DNA of 40,815 bases from Porphyromonadaceae bacterium UBA3327 (GCA_002361155.1 DERZ01000027.1:5438-46252); one strand, 5' to 3'; positions 8,827 through 18,254 are shown, counted from the stretch's first letter. The notes: a model not told the origin generated them from the sequence alone. Made by a program: numbers and translations.

Positions 8827-9813
8827 TCAATGGAATTTTGAGAATGATTCGACCGGGTTGCGATGGGACATGGCGACTTCGAACTTTTCCTGATAATTGC
8901 CAACAGCAACCAGAACAACTGGAATTTCATTCGCAGGGATATCAAAATCCCGTTTCATCTTATCCAATGTATGCTGATCGATCCCCAATGTCAGTGGGAT
9001 AGAGCCCACCCCAAGATATGTAAACGCATAAATCAGCGACATGGTGAAAAGACTCGCGTCCACATATCCCAATCGAGGTTCACGCGTATAATATCTGTTG
9101 GCATCCGCACATATCATCAGCACTTTATCGGCAGTCGCGTAAAAGCTGTTTGCTCCTCCCTGCATTTTTAGGAGAGCATTTTTTAATGCCCCTTTGAAGA
9201 CATGTACCCGATATGCCTGTCTGTTACAGGCTGAAGGAGATTTTTTTGCAATATCAAGAGCCTTATATACGATTTCATCACTGACCGCTGCTGACGAGAA
9301 GTTCCTGATTGAATATCGGTTGGAAGCCAGTTCCTCAAAATTTCCATGGCCATGCTCTGTCAGATCTTTTCCAGACACACTGATCGCACCTCCTGAATTA
9401 AATGTGTCCGAATGCATGGCTGACGAGACAATCTTATCCAGATGTCTTTCAAGAGTCGTTATTTCAGACGATTTCGCACTGCTCCTTTCGTGATAAGAAA
9501 TATATTCTTTCAGAACTGACACCGGAACCGTCATGCTGTCATTCCATCCGAATTTTGCAATATATCTTTCTGTCTTGTCCAATAATGAAATAGCCTTTTG
9601 TAAGCCGAAAGATTTTCGCGGGTTGGGAAGAGAGAAAGCCTTTTCCAGTGCGTGCGTAAGCATCAGGATGTCGGTCAGAGATTTGCTTTCAGACTTGCTG
9701 TTGTTGCATCTGGCATTGTTCTTTGCAAACTGCCAGGCTGTTTTTATATTGTCAGGAAGCATTTTAAGAAATACCGCCAGTGCATTTTCCGCTATTATAT
9801 TTCTGATATTCAT
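8827..9813 (-). CDS. Nitroreductase-family flavoprotein with long N-terminal extension
   Basis: A 328-residue protein whose second half is a nitroreductase-fold FMN domain: NRYSIRNF (165-172), SPSACNRQAYRVHVF (192-206), then YVDASLFTMSLIYAFTYLGVGSIPL and a VVLVAVGNY strand near the end. The first about 160 residues are an extension not needed for the nitroreductase fold, with a predicted helical look. Nitroreductase-like proteins co-occur with pyruvyl transferase-like and F420-hydrogenase-beta-like genes in polysaccharide clusters, so a redox step on a sugar or substituent is possible; this is inference. Its start overlaps the stop of the upstream GT4 gene by 4 nt (ATGA), which implies translational coupling. 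Confidence 0.85.
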   Translation of the reverse strand: MNIRNIIAENALAVFLKMLPDNIKTAWQFAKNNARCNNSKSESKSLTDILMLTHALEKAFSLPNPRKSFGLQKAISLLDKTERYIAKFGWNDSMTVPVSVLKEYISYHERSSAKSSEITTLERHLDKIVSSAMHSDTFNSGGAISVSGKDLTEHGHGNFEELASNRYSIRNFSSAAVSDEIVYKALDIAKKSPSACNRQAYRVHVFKGALKNALLKMQGGANSFYATADKVLMICADANRYYTREPRLGYVDASLFTMSLIYAFTYLGVGSIPLTLGIDQHTLDKMKRDFDIPANEIPVVLVAVGNYQEKFEVAMSHRNPVESFSKFH

Positions 9814-10922
9814 TCTTTCAAAACCTTATCAAGCATTTCAATATATTTGGCACACACGGAGGCAGTGGTTAGATTTTGCCTGACATATTCGTATTGTGAC
9901 GCTTTGATTCGATTATGTTGTGAAGGATGGTCTGAGATTGCCCTCCTCATGACCTCAACCAGAGACTCTACATTTTCCGATTTAAAAAGCACCCCGGTTA
10001 CATTCTCTTCCACGCTTTCCTTAAACCCCTCGAGATCAGATGCAATTACCGGAATATCATAACCGTATGCGATGCGAAGTGGGCCGCTCTGTGTCACCGC
10101 CTTGTATGGGAAAACGATATAATGACTTGTTGCGAACAGGTTCGGTATCTCTTCATCAGGAATTCGTCTTATATCCAGCTCAAAGGCTTCCGGATGACGG
10201 ATAAGATATTTGCAGGTATTCCATAGCCTTCCTTTCCCCGCTATCCTTATCACGAATTTTTCCGGATATTCTTCCCACAATCTGTTTCCTGCTTCTATCA
10301 GGAGTGGAATATTTTTGGATTCTATGATATTGCCAAAAGCTGTAAATACCACCTTCTCAGTGTCTGGCATGGCATCCGGACTGCCGAAATCATTCAGTGC
10401 AAGAGGTATGATATATTTTTTACTGTTGTCTTTACCTCGGAACGCATCCGCCTGCAATTTTGAGAAATATTGGAGGAAAAATGGTTGCCGGTTCAAATAT
10501 TTAAGGAACGGTCGGTAAATCGGTTTGAATCTCATTCCCGAGTGAATCTTCCCGTGATGCATGGCGAGGATCACCTTGTTGGCCGGCAAATATTTCCTGA
10601 TTGCATATAACAACCATGGAAATGTGGATATATCAAGATAATATGCATCATATCCATTCATTTTCAAAGTCCTCAAGATCTTGCAACAGAAAATCAAGGA
10701 CATCGGATTATAGAAAGAATATGGACTTTCGATAAACCTTAAAGGGATATCGTTTTTCTCAGCGTATGTTTTGGCCAGTCCTGCATTATCCGAGACTGAA
10801 CTTCCCCACACGAACCAGTCTATGCCATAATTTTTTGATAAAGTGGATAGGATCGGCAGATCGACTTGAAGCATATACGGAGCCGTAATCCAGCAAATCC
10901 GTTTGTTTTTCATATTCTTCAT
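9810..10922 (-). CDS. Glycosyltransferase family 4-like (GT-B)
   Basis: A 370-residue GT-B glycosyltransferase. The C-terminal half shows KVVFTAFGNIIESKNIPLLI (donor-domain start), RIAGKGRLW, IPDEEIPNLF and the donor-site region FPYKAVTQSGPLRIAYGYDI with PVIASDLEGFKE. The EX7E motif is degenerate: the first glutamate position is occupied by T/Q (AVTQSGPL), a known variation in GT4 enzymes that carry T-Q-S-G at this site. The N-terminus starts MKNMKNKRICWITAPYML, so M1 or M4 may be used. The gene begins 1 bp after the GT2 stop, and its own stop overlaps the following gene by 4 nt, so it belongs to a tight operon. Confidence 0.87.
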   Translation of the reverse strand: MKNMKNKRICWITAPYMLQVDLPILSTLSKNYGIDWFVWGSSVSDNAGLAKTYAEKNDIPLRFIESPYSFYNPMSLIFCCKILRTLKMNGYDAYYLDISTFPWLLYAIRKYLPANKVILAMHHGKIHSGMRFKPIYRPFLKYLNRQPFFLQYFSKLQADAFRGKDNSKKYIIPLALNDFGSPDAMPDTEKVVFTAFGNIIESKNIPLLIEAGNRLWEEYPEKFVIRIAGKGRLWNTCKYLIRHPEAFELDIRRIPDEEIPNLFATSHYIVFPYKAVTQSGPLRIAYGYDIPVIASDLEGFKESVEENVTGVLFKSENVESLVEVMRRAISDHPSQHNRIKASQYEYVRQNLTTASVCAKYIEMLDKVLKE

Positions 10923-10923
10923 A

Positions 10924-11883
10924 TCAGCTGAGATATTTGGACATCAGAACATATAACTCGCAGGCAAGCGCATGAGCTGAGAACCCCACGCGTTTCCGAT
11001 AGTGTTTGGTGAATTCGTGTATCTCCTTAAGTGTGAATAGATCGCGGTTTCTGAGAATTTCACCGAATGGAAATTTGACAAAGCGGAATTCTGTTTCAAC
11101 CCCGTCATAGTGTTTAGGGTATTGTTTCAATAGTGCTCTGATATAAGCAGCATTTCCAATCAATGACTCAATCTTTCTTTTTTCTATCGCGTATGTCTTG
11201 TCCGGAGAAATATTCTCTGCGCTCATACGCCAGTTTACCATAGCTTTTTCTGTCGGTTTAACTGTCATTATACCGCGTTCAGACTCCGTGGCCATCCGGA
11301 GCCATGTCATAAAGTCACTGCCCCATGCCAGATCGAAATTGACAAAACCTCCGATATGGTCATATATGGCACGTGGGAAGATGAATTCAACTACATAGCT
11401 GATGATTTTCCCGTTCAGTTTAAGATACAGATATTCTTCTGCGGATATTTGCGCAGGGTATTCCGCTGGCCTTTTGATTACCGTGGATTTATCATTGATG
11501 ATATTGATGTTAAAATGAATGACAGCATTCTTCCGTACATCTTCAGGCACTTCGTAGAACTCCCGGACGCACTCCGGACCCATCACATCGTCATCGGAGA
11601 AGAGCCATATCCAGGGCTCTCCTTGAGTGAGGGCTATGCATCGCTCCCATTGCGCCACCAGGTCGGTTCCGCCGAGATTGGTGTCGAACCTATGGTAAGT
11701 CATCGGAATCCGGCCCTCGAAATCCTTTACAATTTCCTTCAGTCCATGCGGCGAGCAGTCATCGCCGATGTATAGATGAAACCTCCTGTCGGTCTGCCTG
11801 GCGACCGACTCCAGAGTCTCCTGCAGAAACGTTCCCTTATATGCCGGTATAACTATCGCCAGATCCGCTTGCGCCATATTCAT
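10924..11883 (-). CDS. Glycosyltransferase family 2 (GT-A)
   Basis: A 319-residue GT-A enzyme with the family N-terminus LAIVIPAYKG, the strand HLYIGDDCSPHG and the metal-binding SDDDVMGP motif at about residues 95-102. Downstream lie RAIYDHIGGFVNFDLAWGSD and the acceptor region typical of GT2. It should transfer a sugar from a nucleotide donor with inversion, on the cytoplasmic face of the membrane. There is no transmembrane segment. Start choice between M1 and M3 (MNMAQ) is open and makes no functional difference. Confidence 0.9.
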   Translation of the reverse strand: MNMAQADLAIVIPAYKGTFLQETLESVARQTDRRFHLYIGDDCSPHGLKEIVKDFEGRIPMTYHRFDTNLGGTDLVAQWERCIALTQGEPWIWLFSDDDVMGPECVREFYEVPEDVRKNAVIHFNINIINDKSTVIKRPAEYPAQISAEEYLYLKLNGKIISYVVEFIFPRAIYDHIGGFVNFDLAWGSDFMTWLRMATESERGIMTVKPTEKAMVNWRMSAENISPDKTYAIEKRKIESLIGNAAYIRALLKQYPKHYDGVETEFRFVKFPFGEILRNRDLFTLKEIHEFTKHYRKRVGFSAHALACELYVLMSKYLS

Positions 11884-11978
11884 ATTTTGCCTTGTGTGAG
11901 CACTAAAAAATTTGTCTTGTACTTGTATGGGATATGACCGCTTGTTATTTTTCCATCAGTGTCACGAATTTTGAGGGC

Positions 11979-12680
11979 CTACTGAAGATAATTTATCATA
12001 TCATCGTTTTTATCCCTGAATACTCCCTCTTTTCGGACAGTTGCCGTAGATTCGGTTACTATCAGGGAATACGGGCTGCAGTCAATAGATCCGCGAATTA
12101 TTGTGTCTGAGCTAATTACACAGTAAGAGGGAATATTGGTGTTTTTATATAATTTGCATCCGTTTGCAATCCAGGTGTCGTTCTGAATAATTATATTGCC
12201 ATATCCTTTTGAATATCCGCCGTCAATATATTTCAATTTATGGAAATCAGTATCCGTTATCATGCAGTTCCATCCAATAAGGACGTTATCCTGTATCGAA
12301 ACACAATGGTAGCATACGAGTTTCAGACACGTAGTGACCGTAACACTGTTTCCAAATTCCAGGGTGCCTTCACGACCTACTGAAATTGCTGAAGCATTTC
12401 CAATTGTCAATCTGCCATTGAATATTATGGTTCCTCGGTTTTCTATTGAAATCCCGCTGTCAGGATAGATGGAAACACAATTCTTTCCTAATTTTACAAG
12501 ACCGAATCTCACCGGACATTTAAATACAAAGTTACCGGAACATTCACCCAATCGCGGCTTGTATAACAGGATCGGGAGAAAACGAGCCTGCTTGAAAGGC
12601 AAGTGCCTGAAGTTGAAGATTATTGAAGGTACAATAGCCCGCAGGATCCACCGGTGACGCCACAGCTTTTTTATTTTCAT
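11979..12680 (-). CDS. Acyltransferase with left-handed beta-helix (hexapeptide repeats)
   Basis: A 233-residue protein with a basic N-terminus (MKIKKLWRHRW and a short hydrophobic stretch) followed by hexapeptide-type repeats, for example ISIENRGTIIFNG, LTIGNASAISVG and VSIQDNVLIGWNCMITDTDFH, then IIIQNDTWIANGC and IRGSI. The conserved H in TDTDFH is at the catalytic position of maltose/galactoside-type O-acetyltransferases. It probably O-acetylates a sugar of the repeat unit. It lies between Wzy and GT2 genes. The acceptor sugar cannot be told. Confidence 0.85.
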   Translation of the reverse strand: MKIKKLWRHRWILRAIVPSIIFNFRHLPFKQARFLPILLYKPRLGECSGNFVFKCPVRFGLVKLGKNCVSIYPDSGISIENRGTIIFNGRLTIGNASAISVGREGTLEFGNSVTVTTCLKLVCYHCVSIQDNVLIGWNCMITDTDFHKLKYIDGGYSKGYGNIIIQNDTWIANGCKLYKNTNIPSYCVISSDTIIRGSIDCSPYSLIVTESTATVRKEGVFRDKNDDMINYLQ

Positions 12681-12710
12681 ATTTTGTGATGATAAGTACA
12701 GCGGGATAAT

Positions 12711-13955
12711 TTATGTATGGGAAGAGTCGGCAGAAAGGCTTGGTATGTGAATCCGCTTTCGTGGCTTGCCTCCGGTTCTGACCCGGTAATACCAGTAGAG
12801 ATAATAGAACAAGCAGAACCAGATATCTCTTATCGGCGTGTCAAAGTAACTTATTGTTGCTCCACAGATAGTTATATGGAGGGCTATATATTTTATATAC
12901 AGCGGTATGCCGCGAGCTTTGACGAACCCTCTGATCAGGCAGTATATGAAAATGCCTATGGGCAGGATTCCGAACTGATGCCAGAACCCAATGAAGCCTA
13001 AGTCGCTGTAATGTATGTGCATTGCCTGAAGATTGCTAACGTAGTCTGAGGTTTGGAAGCTTATTGCTCCCGTGCCGAAAATTATCTCTGGAATTCCTTT
13101 ATTTTTTAAATCGAAGAAATAATCCAGAGCTACTACTCGAGGATTATAGCTTGTAGACAGTTCTCTTTGTGTGTCGGCAAGGAGTTTGGCGATCATGTCG
13201 CCTAATCCAAATATCAAGACAGAGAGAGAGAGGATAGCCACAAATGATTTGATATACACGTTGATTCCACGTGAATTGATAATTGTGAATCCTAAAATCA
13301 GCATCGCCGGGAATAAGTTGCTCCTGCTTTGAAATACCGCCAGTATCAGGAATAGCGCCATTGCTTTCAGCATGTCGCGATTATTAAAGTTCTTATATAG
13401 TCTGCCGCAATAATAATACAAGAGGATTACAAGAAATTCAAGACCTTCAGTCGGATAGAGAAAATCCGAAGTCATTCCGTGCCTGATTTTCCACATTATT
13501 TCCGTTATACGTACATCTTCAAAGAAGAGTTCCGGCGCGATGTAGGTATGTAATATTGTGATGACAGCTATCAATATGACTATCCAGGTACATGCCTTGA
13601 TTACGTCTTTCTCCGAGGGGACTACGTGAAAAAACGCCGGAATCGCGAGGAACAGAGAAAAAGTGCGGTAAGTTATCAGATTCTGAGTCCAGGTTTGGTT
13701 AAAAAGGCTTGTAGCCATTATCATGGACGGTATGAGAAAGAGGTACAGCAAACCGACAAACTTGTATTTAGGAGCCTTCTGCAATGGATTGTGAGTGTCT
13801 GCTTTATAGTAGGTGACACCGATAAAAAGCCACAATAGTTCCATTGCGAGAAATACTATTCCCCGTCCTATAAGTATAAGCGTGCCGATAGGCTTGATAT
13901 AGAAAAAATTCAATATCATCAGAAGCAATATGAAGAGCCACACTGACTTTTTCAT
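12711..13955 (-). CDS. Wzy-like O-antigen/capsule polymerase
   Basis: A 414-residue, strongly hydrophobic protein with about ten or more predicted membrane helices, starting KKSVWLFILLLMILNFFYIKP. A large central hydrophilic loop contains DTQRELSTSYNPRVVALDYFF and SDLGFIGFWHQFGILP. This topology and the position beside a flippase fit a Wzy polymerase, which joins lipid-linked repeat units on the periplasmic side of the inner membrane. Wzy proteins share little sequence identity, so the call rests on topology, length and context. The gene is AT-rich compared with the core genes of the window, a common mark of laterally exchanged polysaccharide genes. Confidence 0.8.
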   Translation of the reverse strand: MKKSVWLFILLLMILNFFYIKPIGTLILIGRGIVFLAMELLWLFIGVTYYKADTHNPLQKAPKYKFVGLLYLFLIPSMIMATSLFNQTWTQNLITYRTFSLFLAIPAFFHVVPSEKDVIKACTWIVILIAVITILHTYIAPELFFEDVRITEIMWKIRHGMTSDFLYPTEGLEFLVILLYYYCGRLYKNFNNRDMLKAMALFLILAVFQSRSNLFPAMLILGFTIINSRGINVYIKSFVAILSLSVLIFGLGDMIAKLLADTQRELSTSYNPRVVALDYFFDLKNKGIPEIIFGTGAISFQTSDYVSNLQAMHIHYSDLGFIGFWHQFGILPIGIFIYCLIRGFVKARGIPLYIKYIALHITICGATISYFDTPIRDIWFCLFYYLYWYYRVRTGGKPRKRIHIPSLSADSSHT

Positions 13956-14051
13956 AAATCTCGAAGTTATTGTAATCCTTGTTTCCTGAAGAGTTTACGG
14001 GCAAAACCATTGATGGCAGATACAGCTGCCGAGTTTTGCAATATGTAAGTA

Positions 14052-15560
14052 TTATCTGTGGATTAAATTAGTTGTAATGAATATGCGGTCTTGTCTACTA
14101 AGAGAAAGTAAAGATGCAATCAGGTAGATGAGGATGAATATTATTCCCTTATATAATAAGTCTATCCATGAGTTGCCGGCTTCAGGTAACAGCTGAATTA
14201 TAAAATAGCAGCCACTGCCTATGACAAGGTATGGAAGTACGGATTTGATAAATAAGACTTTTGAATCTATGCCCATATATTTTGGCCAATAATAAAAATA
14301 ATAGAAAGATAATTGAACAGATGTATACAAAACCAAGCCATAAATTACACCACCTATGCCATAATGTGTAATAAGAAGCCATGATGCCGACAATCCTGTA
14401 ACGGAAGATATTGCACTGATCCATGCTACGGCCTTAACTTTGGAACCGGCAAGAATAAGACTTGAAATGGCTTGATTGTGCGCGCTAAGCATGCAAAGAA
14501 GCCATAAGTTCAGCCAGGGTACTAATTTGAGATAACTTTGGTTCTTATAGGCGTGGCCGACATAAAGGTCAAGTAGTTCGGGCGAAACTGACATAATTCC
14601 AAAACACATCATGGCTGTGACAATGGTTATATATTTTGTTCCTGAGTATGCTACATCATAAAATGCTCGTTTATTATCAGTGGCAATTATCTTGGACGTT
14701 GAAGGTAGCAATACTGACAAAAACATTCCTGAAAATAATGAAACGATTCCGATAACGCCACTTATTACCCTATAATCCGATACGTCAGATAATGAGCCTT
14801 CAATTCCTAAAAATACGGGTCTGAGATTATTAAAGGAAAACTGAAAAAAACCAAATGAGAAAATTCCTATGCTATAGGGGAGTATTTCCTTTAATATGGA
14901 AATATCCAATTGGGGTTTGAAGGAGATAAATGGCAAAAGGGATTTAATTTTTTTGATAGTTAATGGAATTATTATTAAAAAAGAAAAAGTGGTAAATGCG
15001 AAAAACAAAGTGATGGATAAATTGAATTTCAGGGTAACAAATAAAATTATTATCTGAAATAGTTTAGGTATAATTGAACGCCTTTGAATCCAATCGATGT
15101 TTTCAGTTGATTTTATCAGTTGATCAAAACATGAAGAATACCAGTTTATAAAGGCACTGACAGTCAGGACTGCAATCAGTTTCTTAAGAATAATTGTGTG
15201 GGTAGCGTCTATAGCAAAAATGTCTTTTGCGAAGATGAGTATTATTAAAAGAATAGAAGAATTTAAGAAACCGATCAATCCGTAGAAAGCCAGACTTGAT
15301 TTAAATCCTCTAACCAATTTGGTTTTATCATTTTTGTTTAGCCATATTGAATAGAATCTAATATTTGTGTTATTAAATCCTAAATCCATTAATTGCATGA
15401 ATACATTTATCGAAAGCGCAAGCCCTATTAGGCCGTATTCATCTTTCCCATAGTGTGATATAAGCAGCGGTACCGATATAAACCCATATAGAGCGCTGAT
15501 TATATTGTATGCAACCGTCCAGATTAGTCCTTTCCCGATTTTTTTAGAAGAACTTCCCAT
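14052..15560 (-). CDS. Wzx-type polysaccharide flippase (MOP superfamily)
   Basis: A 502-residue integral membrane protein with 12-14 hydrophobic segments. Its N-terminus is of the MOP/PST flippase type (GKGLIWTVAYNIISALYGF, then LISHYGKDEYGLIGLALS). It should flip lipid-linked repeat units from the cytoplasmic to the periplasmic leaflet. Together with the adjacent Wzy-like polymerase it indicates a Wzx/Wzy-dependent pathway. The base composition is the most AT-rich in the window, with long runs of A and T. It is followed after a 96-bp gap by wzy. Confidence 0.9.
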   Translation of the reverse strand: MGSSSKKIGKGLIWTVAYNIISALYGFISVPLLISHYGKDEYGLIGLALSINVFMQLMDLGFNNTNIRFYSIWLNKNDKTKLVRGFKSSLAFYGLIGFLNSSILLIILIFAKDIFAIDATHTIILKKLIAVLTVSAFINWYSSCFDQLIKSTENIDWIQRRSIIPKLFQIIILFVTLKFNLSITLFFAFTTFSFLIIIPLTIKKIKSLLPFISFKPQLDISILKEILPYSIGIFSFGFFQFSFNNLRPVFLGIEGSLSDVSDYRVISGVIGIVSLFSGMFLSVLLPSTSKIIATDNKRAFYDVAYSGTKYITIVTAMMCFGIMSVSPELLDLYVGHAYKNQSYLKLVPWLNLWLLCMLSAHNQAISSLILAGSKVKAVAWISAISSVTGLSASWLLITHYGIGGVIYGLVLYTSVQLSFYYFYYWPKYMGIDSKVLFIKSVLPYLVIGSGCYFIIQLLPEAGNSWIDLLYKGIIFILIYLIASLLSLSRQDRIFITTNLIHR

Positions 15561-15569
15561 GTCGATGTC

Positions 15570-16745
15570 TTAAAAAACTCGGCGTGTCGAACCAATTAAT
15601 GTTTTAAATGCAGAAATCAGATCCGCCTTAAATCCGAGTCTAATGATATTTAAATTTTTGAAACGCAATAAAAAACGTGTCTTAATCTGGAGCGGAATCA
15701 ATCGCCATAATGTAAGTTTTCTCCTTTGGGCTTGATATGGTTGGGATTTTGCAATTGAATCCAAGGCAAGAGGCTGTTCTTCTATGTAATTGTCCGATGA
15801 GGCCATTTTGATAAGATCTTTCCCCTTCTCTGTTCTTGCAATCACAAAGCAGCGGCCTTCCTGTTCGCTAAAATCAGGGAATCCGTCTTTTGTAGACCAC
15901 GAATCTCCTATGGATATATCTGCAAGCATACCGATTCCATCCGGACACATTTTGCATCTAAGCCCAAGTTCTCGCCCAAGGATCTTTCCCCAACTTTCAT
16001 TGTAGTTTAAAGTAAAACTTCTGCCATCTTTCCATTCGGCTTTAAACAATCCCGGCCATCCGTCTCCGCGATATTTCAGTTTAACTGGAGCATCATTATA
16101 ATCAGATTGTCTCCATGCCTTGATCGTGGCGTTATAACTTGGCATCCCCGCACAGAATATTGATATGCAATATTTGATTTTATGTTGATATTCCGGATAT
16201 TTGGTTGTGATATTTTTTATTGCCGCGATATCGCAGGGCTTTCCAATAAATGCGTATGTTTTGTTGTTTGATTCAAGAATCTCTAATATATTTTTAAACA
16301 GAGCTGCCGGGGCATATCTTGATTGTGCATTTTGTATTATGTCATCTCGGGAAGATGACTGTTTCAATTCGTTAAGTAAGTAATTATTTTTAATAACTCC
16401 GACTTGTAGAATGCCATCAACAATCTTGTTTTCAATAAGATATATTGCCAAAGAAGTTGTTACACCTCCAGATGCCGCTTTATGGCGAATGTCACGATCC
16501 TTGGACCAGCCTTCACATAGATAAAGTATATCGCCCCATGAGCCGCTGTGCTTATTTCCTCTGATTTGAATGGCAGGACATAGTTCGCTAATATGCTTAT
16601 CTTCACGATAAGTTAAATTTTCGCGAAACACAGGTTTATAAAACCCGTCTTTATCCAACAGTATTTCACATTTGGATGGGTATATGGACTGACATAGACC
16701 GCATCCTAAGCACAAATTGTAGTCAATGAGTCTTTTAATCTTCAT
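15570..16745 (-). CDS. F420-hydrogenase/dehydrogenase beta-subunit-like Fe-S protein
   Basis: A 391-residue protein that begins with a ferredoxin-like cluster site (C12, C15, C18, C26 in CLGCGLCQSIYPSKC, plus C56 in ELCPAI) and continues with the coenzyme F420 hydrogenase/dehydrogenase beta C-terminal domain (KAASGGVTTSLAIYLI, FIGKPCDIAAIK, RYRGDGWPG-like KYRGDGWPGLF, GLRCKMCPDGIGMLADISIGD). Homologues without any F420 link are common in polysaccharide loci next to pyruvyl transferase-like genes, as here (the pyruvyl transferase gene is 13 bp upstream). A redox role in sugar or substituent formation is inferred; no electron partner other than the nitroreductase-like protein is seen. Confidence 0.85.
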   Translation of the reverse strand: MKIKRLIDYNLCLGCGLCQSIYPSKCEILLDKDGFYKPVFRENLTYREDKHISELCPAIQIRGNKHSGSWGDILYLCEGWSKDRDIRHKAASGGVTTSLAIYLIENKIVDGILQVGVIKNNYLLNELKQSSSRDDIIQNAQSRYAPAALFKNILEILESNNKTYAFIGKPCDIAAIKNITTKYPEYQHKIKYCISIFCAGMPSYNATIKAWRQSDYNDAPVKLKYRGDGWPGLFKAEWKDGRSFTLNYNESWGKILGRELGLRCKMCPDGIGMLADISIGDSWSTKDGFPDFSEQEGRCFVIARTEKGKDLIKMASSDNYIEEQPLALDSIAKSQPYQAQRRKLTLWRLIPLQIKTRFLLRFKNLNIIRLGFKADLISAFKTLIGSTRRVF

Positions 16746-16758
16746 GGCGGATTGATAT

Positions 16759-17973
16759 TTATCCGAATATTAGTTCTTCCACATCTGATTTCAGATATTC
16801 TAATTTTGGATTGACAATAGTTTCGAGCCTTTGTGCTATCTTTTCCTTAATCTGCTGCCTTTGTGAGAATTTTTGAAAAATGAATGCTTCAATTTCATTG
16901 CTCGTTTCCGTCTTCAGATCAACGACGGCATCATAATCTAAAGTACAGTTGAAAAGTCCTGTAAATTTTCTGCTGTAAGACATCGGAACTACCGGGACTC
17001 CGCTTGAGAAGGCGGCGATCGTTGAATGCATTCTTGCTCCCATGAAAAAATCCATGCCGGAAATGTAGCTCTTTGCGTCTATAGGATTTAAGAAGGCGGG
17101 AGCCAATATTATTCGATTATTGTTATAGTATTTTTTCAGCTTCCACATAGCGGAATAATCATTTTCCACCGAATCTTCCTCTAAACCCAATACGTGTGGA
17201 ATAAGATGAATCACAACTTCTGGAATTTCAAGAAATCTTTGAATCAATCTGTGGATTGATTGTTTATAATCTGATTTAAGACCGAATTGATTTGCTCGGT
17301 TGTATCCTCCATTCCACAATAGACCGGATACATTTATGCCGACATTTATTTTTGTGTTGTCGAAAAGCAGATTGTTATAAGGCAGAAGAAAAGCAAGATC
17401 GATGTAATCTTCTACTTTATAAGCGTCAATCAAATCAGATGCAATCTGAGCACTTGTCTTGTCTCTTGAAAGAACTCTCTTTGCTCGAGTAAGGCTATAA
17501 GTTGCTTTTTTTCTTATTTTTTCTGATGTGAAAGGGCCTATTGTTTGTGGTAATAATACATATGGAATTTTAAATAATCTCGCTGTCCTGTGAGATTTGT
17601 TTATCCATTCAAATCGCTTATTCCCATAGATGTCGCTAAAACTATCTCCTTGGCCTGCATCGAAATTGATGTAAGCTTTTTTTAAAGTCCTTAAATTTTT
17701 GGTTGTTCGTTTTAATTTTACAATCTGGTATATTAGTGATAGGAATGAAGACGGTACGGGATTATAGAAGGGCTCATATTTGATTTCACGGTCCATTATA
17801 GTAATGGATGATTCTCTATTTTTATTGGAGTCTGAAACATATAATGTATATGATTGGCTTCTGGATTTCATTATTGAATCAATCAAATATATTGCGGAAT
17901 AAGCCAGAGCGACACACCCCAAATTGCCATTGGATATAGGCGCATTTTGTATTATGATATGTAATGGTTTCAT
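16759..17973 (-). CDS. Polysaccharide pyruvyl transferase family protein (second; first gene of operon)
   Basis: A 404-residue member of the pyruvyl transferase superfamily, WcaK/AmsJ-like. It starts with HIIIQNAPISNGNLGCVALA and shows YVLLPQTIGPF, SRDKTSAQIA and the C-terminal GARMHSTIAAFSSGVPVVPM signature. It is the first gene of the minus-strand polysaccharide operon and lies 281 bp from the nearer of two inverted repeats (18255-18283). AT-rich composition matches the following Wzx and Wzy genes. It differs clearly from the other pyruvyl transferase-like gene of the locus (7769-8818), so the two probably modify different residues, or one has another function. Confidence 0.87.
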   Translation of the reverse strand: MKPLHIIIQNAPISNGNLGCVALAYSAIYLIDSIMKSRSQSYTLYVSDSNKNRESSITIMDREIKYEPFYNPVPSSFLSLIYQIVKLKRTTKNLRTLKKAYINFDAGQGDSFSDIYGNKRFEWINKSHRTARLFKIPYVLLPQTIGPFTSEKIRKKATYSLTRAKRVLSRDKTSAQIASDLIDAYKVEDYIDLAFLLPYNNLLFDNTKINVGINVSGLLWNGGYNRANQFGLKSDYKQSIHRLIQRFLEIPEVVIHLIPHVLGLEEDSVENDYSAMWKLKKYYNNNRIILAPAFLNPIDAKSYISGMDFFMGARMHSTIAAFSSGVPVVPMSYSRKFTGLFNCTLDYDAVVDLKTETSNEIEAFIFQKFSQRQQIKEKIAQRLETIVNPKLEYLKSDVEELIFG

Positions 17974-18254
17974 TTTTTTGAATTATATAGGCGTAGATTT
18001 CTATTGTTTGTCTGAGTGATGACTATTTGAACTGAAGTTCGATTGGAATCCCATATTTCACAGTCGAATCTAATAACCCATTCACCTGCATGCTTTTTAG
18101 ACTTGTCGCCACTGGATAGATTCAGCAAGGTATACGCTACCTATTCCTGCTTGATGATGCATAGAGCGGAGAATCAGGCAGTTATAAGCAATGGTCGTCA
18201 AAAAGGCAAGGCGTCGTACCGGGAAGGCAAGACCTCATGGATTTCGATAGTAAT

